The position numbers and the translations under genes are program-made. The notes beneath the pieces are model-generated. The model was not told the DNA's origin. It made no database searches and was given only the letters and a program-made list of their open reading frames with translations. From Natrarchaeobius halalkaliphilus (GTDB lineage Archaea > Halobacteriota > Halobacteria > Halobacteriales > Natrialbaceae): a DNA stretch of 64,000 nucleotides. How positions within the stretch are numbered: the stretch's first letter is position 1; each line of letters starts with the position of its first letter. Positions 26,030 through 35,636 of this stretch are shown piece after piece. The stretch is taken from positions 620,001 through 684,000 of the forward strand of contig NZ_REFY01000001.1 in the NCBI RefSeq assembly GCF_003841485.1, given 5' to 3'.

Positions 26030-26752
26030 ATGAGCGACTTCGACAAGGAAGCCGAGCGCGAAAAGCTTCGGGAGAAGTACGAACGCGACAAGCAAGAACG
26101 GGAGGCGACCCAGCGGATGAGCGACCTTCTGCTCAAGGGCGCGACGATGACGAACACCCACTGTGGAACCTGTGGGGATCCACTATTTCAACAGGAGGGA
26201 ACGACGTTCTGTCCGAGCTGTCACGGGAACGCCGACGCCGTCGAGGGCACGAATCTCGACGGCCAACCGACCGATGAACCGTCAGCCGGGGGGAACTCAG
26301 GTGGGTCGGCCGGGTCCGGCTCGGAGGACGTGAACACGTCGCCGGCCCGGCGGGCTGCGGACGAGCCGCCGACGGCCCGGCGGACAGGTGACCAAGCGCC
26401 GGCGGTCCGGTCGGCTGATGGCGAACCGACGACGCAGCCGGCCGGTGAAACGGCCGAAACGACCACGCCACGAGGCGGCGAGGATCCGAAATACGAGCGT
26501 CGGTCGACCGGCGGCTCCGAATCTCACGACCGAGGTGGTGCGAGCCACCCCTCGAGCGACGAAACGGCGTCGAGGGGGTCGTCGCTGTCCCAGTCCGTCG
26601 CCGAAGGGGACTGCGAGACCGCCCGCGACTCGCTCGTCCGCGCTCTCGAGAGGTTCTCCCGTGAGGCCGCCGATACGGACGATCCTCGATACGCGAAGGA
26701 GTGCCTCGAAGCCGCTCGAGAGGCGAGCGAGACGCTGAACGCGTTGCGATAA
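26030..26752 (+). CDS. Sjogren/scleroderma autoantigen 1-like zinc-ribbon protein
   Basis: 240 residues. The first 75 form a charged helix (EKLREKYERDKQEREATQRM) followed by a zinc ribbon (THCGTCGDPLFQ and TFCPSCHGNA). This is the SSA1/p27-type domain found in archaea and eukaryotes. A long Ser/Thr/Gly/Ala-rich disordered linker (residues 80-190) is a halophile-style tether. The C-terminus (TARDSLVRALERFSREAAD and AKECLEAAREASETLNAL) is a helical pair. A function in RNA or chromosome handling is possible for the family but not established. Confidence 0.85.
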   Translation: MSDFDKEAEREKLREKYERDKQEREATQRMSDLLLKGATMTNTHCGTCGDPLFQQEGTTFCPSCHGNADAVEGTNLDGQPTDEPSAGGNSGGSAGSGSEDVNTSPARRAADEPPTARRTGDQAPAVRSADGEPTTQPAGETAETTTPRGGEDPKYERRSTGGSESHDRGGASHPSSDETASRGSSLSQSVAEGDCETARDSLVRALERFSREAADTDDPRYAKECLEAAREASETLNALR

Positions 26753-26814
26753 CGGAGTATTCGACGCTCTCGACGTTCAGCCCGATATCGTTCCCGAAGA
26801 CGACCCGCGCGATA

Positions 26815-27231
26815 TCACTCGAGAAACCGAGATCGAACGTCGTCGCTCGGCATCATACACTGGTCTTTCTTACCGAACAGGCGGTATCGGTTGGCTGCGA
26901 CGACGTCGTAGCCCCAATCGCGAAGCCGACGCGGGAGAAATCGAAGCGGACGGGCAAGCGCGTAGATTCCGCCCAGCAGTCCAGCGATTCGAATCACGGC
27001 AGCTGACTTGACGTACACGTCGTCGCCGTCGATCAGGACGATCGAATCCAGGTCGTGACTCGAGAGGCCGTGTTCAGCGAGTAATCGCTCCCCGACGTCG
27101 GACTGGAGCGAAGCGAAATAGAAGATCCCGTTCGGATCGCGGGGGATGAGGAACTGGACGAATCCGGTACAGAGGTTACAGACGCCGTCGAAGAGAACGA
27201 TCGATCCGTTCTCAGGGATCTCCGCGGACAT
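26815..27231 (-). CDS. DCC-family thiol-disulfide oxidoreductase (DUF393)
   Basis: 138 residues. The family signature DxxCxxC is present as LFDGVCNLCTGF, a thioredoxin-like redox pair. The tail holds the family's third conserved segment NRYRLFGKKDQCMMPSDDVRSRFL. The gene lies 42 bp downstream of the HTTM gene on the same strand, so the two are likely co-transcribed. In many genomes these two families are neighbours, suggesting redox support for the membrane enzyme. Confidence 0.9.
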   Translation of the reverse strand: MSAEIPENGSIVLFDGVCNLCTGFVQFLIPRDPNGIFYFASLQSDVGERLLAEHGLSSHDLDSIVLIDGDDVYVKSAAVIRIAGLLGGIYALARPLRFLPRRLRDWGYDVVAANRYRLFGKKDQCMMPSDDVRSRFLE

Positions 27232-27273
27232 CGATTGTTCGATGTTGGGGTGGTGGGCAGTTCAGGATTCCGG

Positions 27274-28875
27274 TTACCGGATCTCCTCCGGGGGCGGCGC
27301 GATCTCCTCGGGTTCGTGATCGCCACAGGTGTTTCGCTGAATCAGATGAACGTCAGTTTCGCGGTCTTCGTGGGCGGTGAGCGTCTCCATCGTGATATCC
27401 TCGTCGACGTGGTACATGTCGATGTGCGTGAGTTCGATTCCGTACTCTTCTTCCCAGGTGTCACAGAGGTGGCCCGCCAGCACGTCCGGTGCGTTGTTGC
27501 CCGCACTCGATCCCCCGCGACGGATTGTGTTCATGTAGAACCGCTCCCGATAGGTTCCGTACTGGTTCTGGAGCTGGTCGTAGGGTCGGTCGTAAGTCAT
27601 CGGCCGATGGTTGTAAACGTCTATCAGATCGCCGTCAGCGGTTTTCGCCGGGAAGACGTAGTACCGGTCGGTCGTTCGCGGATGCGGTGCGAAGATCGTC
27701 CAGTCCGGTTGATCCGCGGAAACGATCGACGCGACGTCGTCGATCTGCTGATCCGGGTTTACATCGTCACCGACGACTGCTCCCATCGGTGCGTGTGCAA
27801 ACAGCAAGAACACGACCATGGATGCGGCGACGACGGCGAGACTCACGTCGAATACCGCCCGCCGAATCTCGAGGTGGCGCTCCGAGTTAGCCCGCAGTCT
27901 CGGGAAGTAATCCGCGACCCGCTCCAGCCGGGAGAGTCGCGCCGTGATCCGGGACGGCTCGAGTCCGGCGTATCGCAGCAGCCGTTTGCCGTCCTCCCAG
28001 ACCTGCGTCTGGAAGAACGGAAGCAGACCCGCCCACGCGACGTAGGGGAACGCACCGATCCGAACCGTGACGGCGAACGCCGCGTGGCCGCCGACGAACA
28101 ACAGCGCAAACAGCATGCGCTTTCGTCCCACGAGCAAGAGCAACAGCCACGAAAACAGGAGCATGTAGTACCACTTCAGCCCGCCGAGCTGGAGCAGCGT
28201 CGGAAACTCACGGAGCGGTTCCGCGAGCAAAAACGTCATATCGTCGAGACTTAGGATCTTCGGCGTGGCCTCCCCGCCGGTCCACAGATCGGACTCAATC
28301 TTGTGGACGCCGTTGTGGAAGTACATGTAGACCATCTGAAAGAGGATCAGCGCCGAAGCCATGCTCGCGACGTTCGTACGCGGCTGTCGATCGCTGTGGA
28401 CGGCATCGATCGACCACCGTTCACCGATCGGGAGGAAAATCGCCCAGAACAGGAGCAATCGGAACAGGATATCGGCGTAGCTCGTCACCAGCGGATTGTG
28501 GTGATCGAGCGAGATGACGAACAGAAACGAGAGGACCGTCGCGAGCCGCGTCTTGTAGCCGACGATGAGCTGGATCGCAATGAGGATCTGTATCGCAAAC
28601 AGCGCGGCGATCACCGTCGGGTCCGTCGTGTAGTGATAAAACGAAAACGCGCCGTCCGACGAGAGCGTGTGTGCAAGTGACCGTGGAACGGCGCCGGTTT
28701 CCGTATAGAAGTACGAGAAGTTCCGGCTTCGGAGCAACACGTCGGCAACGATGAGAAGCCCGACGAACACTCGGAAGACGGCGAGCGTCCGCGTATCGAC
28801 CCGGACCCGGTCCTCGAGACCGCCTCGGAGACGAGCGAGGAGGGCAGCGCCGCGGGCCGAAAATTCAGGGGTCAT
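27274..28875 (-). CDS. HTTM (vitamin K-dependent gamma-carboxylase-like) membrane protein
   Basis: 533 residues with about ten hydrophobic helices in the N-terminal 350 (LAVFRVFVGLLIVADVLL, VIAALFAIQILIAIQLIVGY, ATVLSFLFVISLDHHNPLV, ILFRLLLFWAIFLPIGERW, LLFSWLLLLLVGRKRMLFALLF). The HTTM core motif YMYFHNGVHKIESDLW contains the conserved Gly-x-x-Lys and W. A soluble C-terminal domain follows, with a single helix (LAVVAASMVVFLLFAHAP) and a 150-residue tail. Family members fuse or pair with carboxylase and redox units; catalysis is unproven in archaea. The DCC oxidoreductase lies immediately downstream. Confidence 0.88.
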   Translation of the reverse strand: MTPEFSARGAALLARLRGGLEDRVRVDTRTLAVFRVFVGLLIVADVLLRSRNFSYFYTETGAVPRSLAHTLSSDGAFSFYHYTTDPTVIAALFAIQILIAIQLIVGYKTRLATVLSFLFVISLDHHNPLVTSYADILFRLLLFWAIFLPIGERWSIDAVHSDRQPRTNVASMASALILFQMVYMYFHNGVHKIESDLWTGGEATPKILSLDDMTFLLAEPLREFPTLLQLGGLKWYYMLLFSWLLLLLVGRKRMLFALLFVGGHAAFAVTVRIGAFPYVAWAGLLPFFQTQVWEDGKRLLRYAGLEPSRITARLSRLERVADYFPRLRANSERHLEIRRAVFDVSLAVVAASMVVFLLFAHAPMGAVVGDDVNPDQQIDDVASIVSADQPDWTIFAPHPRTTDRYYVFPAKTADGDLIDVYNHRPMTYDRPYDQLQNQYGTYRERFYMNTIRRGGSSAGNNAPDVLAGHLCDTWEEEYGIELTHIDMYHVDEDITMETLTAHEDRETDVHLIQRNTCGDHEPEEIAPPPEEIR

Positions 28876-28987
28876 GTGTTCACGGAATTCACTCGGCGGC
28901 TCGACCGTGGAGGACGGTCGGCTATCTCTCGCAGTATCGAGAGCGGTGAAGTATATATTTTCTGTTCACCGGTCCGGCATCGGTGTG

Positions 28988-31492
28988 TCACCGACCGGTT
29001 CCGGTATACTCGTTGCCGATGACTTCGCGCATCCGCTCCGCCGTCACCTGTCCGACGCCGTCCGCTCGCTGCAGTTCGTCCTCGCTTGCGATCATCACCG
29101 CCTCGACGGTGCCGAACTCGGAGAGGAGCGACCGTGCCGTGACGGGACCGATCTCCGCGATCGAGGAGACGACGTACTCCTGTTGTTCCGCGAGGGTTTT
29201 CGACTGTTTCTCGCCGTGGACCGACACCTCGCGGTCGGCCGTCTGCTGTTCGCGAGTGGCGATCACCGCGAGCAGTTCCGTCGTCTCGTCTTCGTCTTCG
29301 GTTCGCAGGACGCTCGCTCCGAAGTCGACGGCGAGACTCGAGAGCGCTCCCCTGATCGCGTTCGGGTGAATGTCTCGCTGGTCGTAGAGCCCCTCTCCCT
29401 CGACGACGACGATCGGACGCGAGTAGTGACGAGCCATCGCGCCGACCTGCTCGAAGACCGACCGGTCGCCGCCGACCAGCGAATCGACGAAGTCGGCCAC
29501 GGACTTTCGCTCGACGACGACTCGGTCCGAGCAGACGTAGTCACCGACCGCAAGCGTCTCGAGACGGATCTCGACCTCCTCGCGTCGCGAGAGGTCTCGC
29601 GCGATGTTGGCGTCCATCTCGCGCTGGTCGGCGACGATCTCGATCGCGTCGCCCTCGGCGGTGGGCTCGTGCGTTTCGACGCTCTCTTCAGCACTCGAGG
29701 AGTCGTCGTTCGATGCGCTCTCGTCGGGGCCGCTCGAGCCGTCCTCGTCGGAGTCGCCCGAGGCCGCGTTCTGGTTCGCGAAATCCCGCAATCCCGGCTG
29801 CATCGGATCCCCCTCGCTTCCACTGGAAGAGTCGGAGACTGCAGCGGGGTTGGGTTCGGCGTCGTTCACTTTCACTTCGCCCTCCGATTCGCCGTCAAAC
29901 GCGGCGAGTGATCGCTGTGCCTCGTCGAGTTCTCCCGCGAGGTGGTCTGCCATCCCCTTGAGTTCGCGGAGCTCGCGCTCCATTTCTTTCTCCCGACGCC
30001 GGGATATCCAGAAGTACGCCTCGTCGCGAGTGTCCTCGGCCATCAGGACGACGACTCGACCCTCGGACTGGCGGCCGGTTCGTCCCTTGCGCTGGATGGA
30101 CCGGATCGCCGTCGGGACGGGTTCATAAAAGAGGACGAGATCGACCTCGGGGACATCGAGCCCCTCCTCGGCGACGGACGTGGAAACGAGAATTTCGAAC
30201 TCGCCCGAACGAAACTCGTCGAGGACCGCCTGTTGTTCGGTCTGGGTCATCCCGTCGGAGCCGTCCCGGTCGCCCTGTCCGACGAATCGCTTCGCCTCGA
30301 AGCTCTCGGAGAGAAAGTCCGTCAACGCCTCTGCCGTGTCACGGGATTCGGTAAAGACGATGACGCGGTCGCCGCCCTCGAGACCGAGCGTCTCCGCGAG
30401 CAACATCCGCGCCTTGCGGTACTTCGGGTGGAGTTCGTCGAACTCCTCGGCGCGTCGCATGGCCTCGCGGACCCGCGGATCCGAGACCATTCGCTGGCTC
30501 GCCTTCGACGCACCCGAGGAGCGAGCCTGGTTTCGCTGGCGCTCGAAGTATCGCCGCAGGGCTTCGACGCTCTGTGTCTCGACGAGGGTAACGGCCTGGC
30601 GGAGTTTCATCACCTCGGCGTGGACGGACATCCCCTTGAAGCCCTCCGACTGGTCGTTGTCGATCAGCTCCTGGAGCTGTCCGCGCATCCGATTCAGATC
30701 CGTCTGGGACTGGTCGGGCTGCGTCGAGCGCGCGACGCCGAGGTCCTTGAGTTTCTCGAGACGATCCGTGATCACCTCGTTCAGCGCGTCCCGAATCTCG
30801 AGAACGGCCTCGGGGAGGTCGATGCGTTCCCACTCGAGATCGGTCTCGTGGGTGAATTCGGCGACGTCGGCGTCCTCTTCGGTCATCACTTCGACGTCCC
30901 GAATGCCGAGGTTCTCACAGACTTCGAGGATCGCCTCCTCGTCGCCCCCGGGCGAAGCGCTCATGCCGGTCACGAGCGGCTGGTCTGCGTCGGCGTGGTA
31001 GCGCTCTGCGATGTAGTTGTAGGCGTACTCGCCGGTGGCACGGTGACACTCGTCGAAGGTGACGTGCGTCACCTTCGATAGCGAGATTCGCGAGCCGACC
31101 AGGTCGTTCTCGATCACCTGCGGCGTCGCCATCACGACCGTCGATTCGTCCCACAGCGCGGCGCGGTCGTCGGGACTGACGTCGCCCGTGAAGACGACGA
31201 TCTCCTCGTCGGGAACCCGAAGGGCTTCCCGGTAAAAATCCGCGTGTTGCTGGACGAGCGGTTTCGTCGGCGCGAGCATGAGCGACGTTCCGCCGACCTC
31301 CTCGAGCCTGCGGGCGGTGACGAGCAGGCTCACCGTCGTCTTCCCGAGTCCGGTCGGGAGACAGACGAGCGTGTGACCGTTCGCGGCCGTTCCCGCGAGT
31401 TTTAGCTGGTAGAGCCGACGCTCGAGGAACTCGGGTTCGAGAAGCGGATGCTCGATCGTCGCCAGCTCTCCGCGCTCGTCCGTCGATGCCAT
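28988..31492 (-). CDS. hef: Hef-type DNA repair helicase/nuclease
   Basis: 834 residues from the ATG at 31492 (MASTDERGELATIEH); the upstream open frame was dropped. N-terminal superfamily 2 helicase: Walker A LPTGLGKTT, DECH box in TFDECHRATGEYAYNYI and motif VI in IQRKGRTGRQSEGRVV. A Ser/Gly/Asp-rich linker (about residues 560-630) is followed by an XPF-type nuclease with GDYVCSDRVVVERKSVADF (the ERKxxxD active site). Two helix-hairpin-helix segments end the protein (IAEIGPVTARSLLSEFG and RADGVGQVTAERM). Hef handles stalled forks and branched DNA, and pairs functionally with Hjc and RadA, both nearby. It is divergent from the ABC exporter. Confidence 0.97.
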   Translation of the reverse strand: MASTDERGELATIEHPLLEPEFLERRLYQLKLAGTAANGHTLVCLPTGLGKTTVSLLVTARRLEEVGGTSLMLAPTKPLVQQHADFYREALRVPDEEIVVFTGDVSPDDRAALWDESTVVMATPQVIENDLVGSRISLSKVTHVTFDECHRATGEYAYNYIAERYHADADQPLVTGMSASPGGDEEAILEVCENLGIRDVEVMTEEDADVAEFTHETDLEWERIDLPEAVLEIRDALNEVITDRLEKLKDLGVARSTQPDQSQTDLNRMRGQLQELIDNDQSEGFKGMSVHAEVMKLRQAVTLVETQSVEALRRYFERQRNQARSSGASKASQRMVSDPRVREAMRRAEEFDELHPKYRKARMLLAETLGLEGGDRVIVFTESRDTAEALTDFLSESFEAKRFVGQGDRDGSDGMTQTEQQAVLDEFRSGEFEILVSTSVAEEGLDVPEVDLVLFYEPVPTAIRSIQRKGRTGRQSEGRVVVLMAEDTRDEAYFWISRRREKEMERELRELKGMADHLAGELDEAQRSLAAFDGESEGEVKVNDAEPNPAAVSDSSSGSEGDPMQPGLRDFANQNAASGDSDEDGSSGPDESASNDDSSSAEESVETHEPTAEGDAIEIVADQREMDANIARDLSRREEVEIRLETLAVGDYVCSDRVVVERKSVADFVDSLVGGDRSVFEQVGAMARHYSRPIVVVEGEGLYDQRDIHPNAIRGALSSLAVDFGASVLRTEDEDETTELLAVIATREQQTADREVSVHGEKQSKTLAEQQEYVVSSIAEIGPVTARSLLSEFGTVEAVMIASEDELQRADGVGQVTAERMREVIGNEYTGTGR

Positions 31493-31592
31493 TGGCGAGA
31501 GTTCAGCCTCGTCGCGAATAAGGGTTCCCGTACCGCGGTGAAAGTGGTCCGTTCCGACGAAGCTTTTTGTCAGCCTCCGTGGTCGAACGCCC

Positions 31593-32384
31593 ATGACGCA
31601 TTCGGGAAGCGCAGTCTCCCTCGAGGACGTTCGCAAAACGTACCAGCTCGCTGAGGCGGTCCACGCTCTCGACGGTGTCACTCTCGAGGTTCCGCGCGGC
31701 TCTTACACCGCGATCATGGGACCGAGTGGATCGGGGAAGTCCACGCTGATGAACCTCGTGGGCTGTCTGGACACGCCGACCGAAGGACGGGTGATCGTCA
31801 ACGGCGAGGACGTGACGGAACTCGACAGTCGCGAACGGACCGATCTCCGGGGAACGCAGGTCGGGTTCGTCTTCCAGACGTTCAACCTGATGCCGCGGCT
31901 CTCCGCGCTCGAGAACGTCGCACTCCCGCAACTGTTTCAGGGAGCCAGCCGGCGACAGCGCCGCGAACGGGCGCGGCGGCTTCTCGAGCGGGTTGGACTC
32001 GCTGACCGCGAAGATCACCTGCCGAACGAACTCTCTGGCGGTCAGCGCCAGCGGGTCGCGCTCGCCCGGGCGCTGGTGAACGATCCCGCGATCGTGCTGG
32101 CCGACGAACCATCGGGAAATCTGGACACGGACACGGAAGCGGACGTCCTCGATCTCTTCTCGGAGTTTCACGAGGGCGGGACGACCATGGTCGTCGTCAC
32201 GCACGAGCGCCACGTCGCTGAACGCGCAGAGCGGATCGTTCACCTCCTCGACGGACGAATCGAACGGATCGAACAGCTCGAGTCAGGTGCGGGATCGGAC
32301 GGGATTGCCGACGAACAGGGCGAGGAAGCGGTCGACGAGACGAGTGAGAGTGGCGCTGGTGGAGACGGCGAGGCCACGAGCTAA
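31593..32384 (+). CDS. ABC transporter ATPase, MacB/LolD family
   Basis: 263 residues. Walker A is GPSGSGKST, the Q-loop is in FVFQTFNLMPRLS, the signature is LSGGQRQRVALARAL and Walker B is IVLADEPSGNLD, followed by the H-loop VVTHERHVAE. These are the features of the MacB/LolD branch, which powers FtsX-type permeases that move lipoproteins or peptides through mechanical coupling. The acidic C-terminal 50 residues (GSDGIADEQGEEAVDETSE) are a halophile extension. The stop overlaps the permease start (TAATG), giving tight coupling. The promoter lies in the 100-bp gap to hef. Confidence 0.95.
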   Translation: MTHSGSAVSLEDVRKTYQLAEAVHALDGVTLEVPRGSYTAIMGPSGSGKSTLMNLVGCLDTPTEGRVIVNGEDVTELDSRERTDLRGTQVGFVFQTFNLMPRLSALENVALPQLFQGASRRQRRERARRLLERVGLADREDHLPNELSGGQRQRVALARALVNDPAIVLADEPSGNLDTDTEADVLDLFSEFHEGGTTMVVVTHERHVAERAERIVHLLDGRIERIEQLESGAGSDGIADEQGEEAVDETSESGAGGDGEATS

Positions 32385-33742
32385 TGCGGCCGCTCGAGCA
32401 CGTTCGCCTGTCCTGGCGATCGATCCGCGGCCACAAGCTGCGCTCGGCGTTGACGACGCTCGGCGTCATCATCGGTATCGCGGCGGTCATCGCGTTCGTG
32501 ACCCTCGGTGCGAGCCTTCAGGCCGGCGTCATCGGAGACATCAGCCCGGACGACCAGCGCAATCTCTACGGCTGGGCCGCCGATCCGGACGTCGAGGGTG
32601 GCCCGCTCGCTGGTGCCCAGCCCGTCGTCAGCCAGGCCGATCTCGAAGAACTAGAAGAGTTCGAAGAGGTAGCGGCCGCCTACGGTTACGCGCCGATCCA
32701 GACCCAGGCGGTTTCGGACGGCGACGAGCGGGTTGCCCAGGGGGATGGGGTGGTCGCATCCGGGCCTTCGTACGTTCGGACCGCCGATCTCGAGGAGGGA
32801 AGACAGTTCGAGATGGGCGAACGCGAAGCCGTGCTCAACCCCGCCGCAGCGGGCCAGTTCGAGGAGAACGTCAGCGTCGGTGATGAACTGACGGTCGCGA
32901 CTCTCGGTGGTCGAGAGACGGCGATCGAGGTGGTCGGGATTACCGCGACCTCGGACGGGTTGAGCCCCTTCGAGGGGTTCGAACCGTCCCCGCGGATCTA
33001 CGTTCCGACCGACCCGTACTACGAGGAAGCCGCCGGTGGCGTGGGCTTCGGCGGGGGTGGCGCTGACGAGGGTAACGCTGGCGACGATGGTGCCGGCGAC
33101 GGTGACGCTAGCGACGGTGGAGACGGATCCGCAAGCGGTGTCGAGGAATCGAACGGGTCGCTCCGGTTCCTCGCCATCGTCGTCGAGGCCCACTCGCCGG
33201 CCGACGACGACGTCGATGCCGCTCGCGAACGGACGATCACCCACCTCGAGAGCGGGGAGGCCGACGCCGGTGAGTTCCTCGGTGACGACGACTCGCTCGC
33301 GATAACTCTCCAGACGAGTACGGAGCTCCTCCAGCAGCTTCAGGACGTCCTCGAGTTGTTGCAGAACTTCATCGTCGGTATCGCGGCGATCTCGCTGCTC
33401 GTCGGCTCGATCGGGATCGCGAACATCATGCTGGTCAGCGTCACCGAACGGACCCGCGAGATCGGGATCATGAAGGCCGTCGGCGCACAGAACCGAGAGA
33501 TACTCGGACTCTTTCTGGCCGAGTCGGTGATTCTCGGCGTGGTCGGTGCGATGCTCGGAACGGGGCTCGGACTCGCGGCGGGCTATCTCGGCGCGCTCTA
33601 CATCGACCTGCCGCTGGTGTATCCGATCGAATACGTCACTCTCGCGATCGTCGTCGGCGTTCTCGTCGGCATCTGTTCGGGGCTGTATCCGGCCTGGCGT
33701 GCCGCCAGGACCGATCCGATCGACGCGCTCAGATACGAGTGA
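32384..33742 (+). CDS. MacB-type ABC transporter permease
   Basis: 452 residues. It has one N-terminal membrane helix (LTTLGVIIGIAAVIAFVTLG), a large extracytoplasmic MacB-PCD domain, and three C-terminal FtsX helices (FIVGIAAISLLVGSIGIANIM, GLFLAESVILGVVGAMLG, VTLAIVVGVLVGICSGLYP). The signature TERTREIGIMKAVGAQNREIL is the coupling helix to the ATPase. A Gly/Asp/Ala-rich insertion (GGGGADEGNAGDDGAGDGD) at about residue 225 is a flexible halophilic loop inside the outer domain. It overlaps the ATPase gene by one base, so the two form one exporter. Confidence 0.93.
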   Translation: MRPLEHVRLSWRSIRGHKLRSALTTLGVIIGIAAVIAFVTLGASLQAGVIGDISPDDQRNLYGWAADPDVEGGPLAGAQPVVSQADLEELEEFEEVAAAYGYAPIQTQAVSDGDERVAQGDGVVASGPSYVRTADLEEGRQFEMGEREAVLNPAAAGQFEENVSVGDELTVATLGGRETAIEVVGITATSDGLSPFEGFEPSPRIYVPTDPYYEEAAGGVGFGGGGADEGNAGDDGAGDGDASDGGDGSASGVEESNGSLRFLAIVVEAHSPADDDVDAARERTITHLESGEADAGEFLGDDDSLAITLQTSTELLQQLQDVLELLQNFIVGIAAISLLVGSIGIANIMLVSVTERTREIGIMKAVGAQNREILGLFLAESVILGVVGAMLGTGLGLAAGYLGALYIDLPLVYPIEYVTLAIVVGVLVGICSGLYPAWRAARTDPIDALRYE

Positions 33743-33772
33743 TCGAGCGAGTTCGAACGCGGTAGACGCCGC

Positions 33773-34321
33773 TTACTCGCTCGACGTGTCGTCTTCCTCG
33801 CGCCACCGGGCCGAATCGTGACGCTCGTCTTCGGCCTCCGACTCGAGAGCGGTCGACTCCCGCGTCCGATCTCGACGCCGTGATTCCGATCGGTCGTGCC
33901 GAGACCGTTCGTCGCGTCTCATCCCGAAGGTTTCCCGCGTGTTCGTCCGCTTTTCGGGGTACTCCCGCGCGAGGTACGCTCCGAGGTAGCCACCGAGCAG
34001 GGCCAGTCCGACGGTGTAGAACAGTACGACCGTCGAAGCCACGACGGCGAAAAAGAGGACGACTGCGAACCCTTCGAACGGAACGGCCGCAAACCCCATC
34101 CCCAACCCCAAAACCCCGAGACCGAGAACGGTCATCCCTGCGATAGGAACGAACGTGATGAGCCCCGCGATCAGTCCCACAATCGCACCGTCCCGACCAT
34201 CAGGCCCCTCGAGAAATCCCGCGGCCGCACCGCCGACGACGGTCGAAAACGGGATGAACGAGAGGACGACGCCGACGAGCGCGCCGATGAGTGCGTTGAT
34301 GACTGTTCGTCCGGTGACCAT
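33773..34321 (-). CDS. DUF5518-type haloarchaeal membrane protein
   Basis: 182 residues from the ATG at 34321 (MVTGRTVINALIGALVGVVLSF). Three to four membrane helices fill the first 120 residues: VINALIGALVGVVLSFIPFS, LIAGLITFVPIAGMTVLG and AVVLFFAVVASTVVLFYTVG. The GGAAAGFLEG turn after helix 1 is typical of the family. The tail of 60 residues is extremely charged (RDERSRHDRSESRRRDRTRE). It lies convergent with the exporter permease and near the AI-2E gene. Its function is unknown. Confidence 0.8.
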   Translation of the reverse strand: MVTGRTVINALIGALVGVVLSFIPFSTVVGGAAAGFLEGPDGRDGAIVGLIAGLITFVPIAGMTVLGLGVLGLGMGFAAVPFEGFAVVLFFAVVASTVVLFYTVGLALLGGYLGAYLAREYPEKRTNTRETFGMRRDERSRHDRSESRRRDRTRESTALESEAEDERHDSARWREEDDTSSE

Positions 34322-34397
34322 ATCGTATCCGACGACGGGCGCAGACAAAAGTGTCGGTGGTCGACACTGTCGTCGATCACGACGAGGAGGATGGTAC

Positions 34398-35546
34398 TTA
34401 GTCGTTTGCCGTCCGAGAGCCCGACTCCTCGAAGGTGGTCTCGGTATCGGAGTCGACGTCTGTCGGGGAGTGATCGCCGTCGGTAGTCGCGTCGAGATCG
34501 CGTTCGTCGTCGGCCTCGAGAAGGGAGGCGATGTCGACGTCGCCGTTGACCTCGTCTGCGAGCAAGTCGATGGCTTCGACGAACACCGCGACGATGAGCG
34601 GGCCGACGACGATGCCGATCGGGCCGAGCGTGAACAGTCCCCCCGTAAAGCCGACGAAGTAGAGGCTTCCGGGTAGGTTAGCCGAACGCCGTGCGAGTCG
34701 CGGTCGAACGGCGATGTCGGGAAACCACGCGACGAGAGCGACCCCGAGAACGCCGACCAGTACCGCCGCGAGCAGTTCACCCGCGGCGACGTGATAGAGC
34801 GCGATCGGAACGACGAGCAGGCTGGGTCCGATGATCGGAACGAACTGCAGTATCGCGGCTATGAGCGCGAGCGTCAACGCCATGTCGTATCCGAGCGCCC
34901 AGAACAACGGGTAGCCGATGATGAACGTCGCGACGGAGGTTGCGAGTTGCAACACGTATATCGCATACAGCGTCTCCCGTGCTCGAGTCCCCAGCGCGTA
35001 GGCGATATCCCGGTATTCGTGCGGGATCGGAGCCACCGCAGCCCGTGCGGCGGCATCGCCTTTGAGTACCAGCGCGAACAGCAGGATGACGAAAAGGGCG
35101 AACTTGATCGCGAGGACGGGCAGTGCCGACGCAAGGGAGAACGCAGCGTCCGTGAGGAGATCGATCGCAGAGCGCTGGACGTCAGCGACTTCGACGGTGT
35201 AGGTCACGTCGAACGCAGTGATCGGGATCTCAGCCGGGAGCTCCTCGACGATCCCGATGACCTCGTCGAGGCGAAAGTACAACGTGAGCAGGATCGGAGA
35301 GAAGACCGCGACGATGCTGACGAATCCGAGGAGGGTCGCTGCGAGAGCACCGATCCACTCCGACAGGCCCCGTCGAACGAGCCACCGCTGGACCGGGACG
35401 AGCACGTACGCGACGGTCAGCGCGAACAGGATCGTCCCGAGAACCTCCAGCAGGATCGCAGCCGTGAGGATCCCGAGGAGTCCGACGACTCCCGCGAGGA
35501 CGTATCGACGGCTCCGGTCCGGGCTCTCGCCCACGTTCGTTCCCAC
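34398..35546 (-). CDS. AI-2E family transporter
   Basis: 382 residues. About eight membrane helices in the PerM/AI-2E arrangement: VLAGVVGLLGILTAAILL, LFALTVAYVLVPVQRWL, ALAATLLGFVSIVAVFSPIL, LAIKFALFVILLFALVL and later ALIAAILQFVPIIGPSLLVV with the conserved FVPIIGPxL stretch. Members export autoinducer-2, act as Na+/H+ antiporters, or have unknown cargo; the haloarchaeal cargo is unknown. The C-terminal 60 residues are acidic (LLEADDERDLDATTDGD). It is a single gene. Confidence 0.88.
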   Translation of the reverse strand: MGTNVGESPDRSRRYVLAGVVGLLGILTAAILLEVLGTILFALTVAYVLVPVQRWLVRRGLSEWIGALAATLLGFVSIVAVFSPILLTLYFRLDEVIGIVEELPAEIPITAFDVTYTVEVADVQRSAIDLLTDAAFSLASALPVLAIKFALFVILLFALVLKGDAAARAAVAPIPHEYRDIAYALGTRARETLYAIYVLQLATSVATFIIGYPLFWALGYDMALTLALIAAILQFVPIIGPSLLVVPIALYHVAAGELLAAVLVGVLGVALVAWFPDIAVRPRLARRSANLPGSLYFVGFTGGLFTLGPIGIVVGPLIVAVFVEAIDLLADEVNGDVDIASLLEADDERDLDATTDGDHSPTDVDSDTETTFEESGSRTAND

Positions 35547-35636
35547 AACCGTGACTCACACGGTGTGGTGAAAATCCTTTGCACCGGACGAACGAGTGCC
35601 ACGAGCCTTAAGCCCTCGTAGCGTGATAATCGACCA

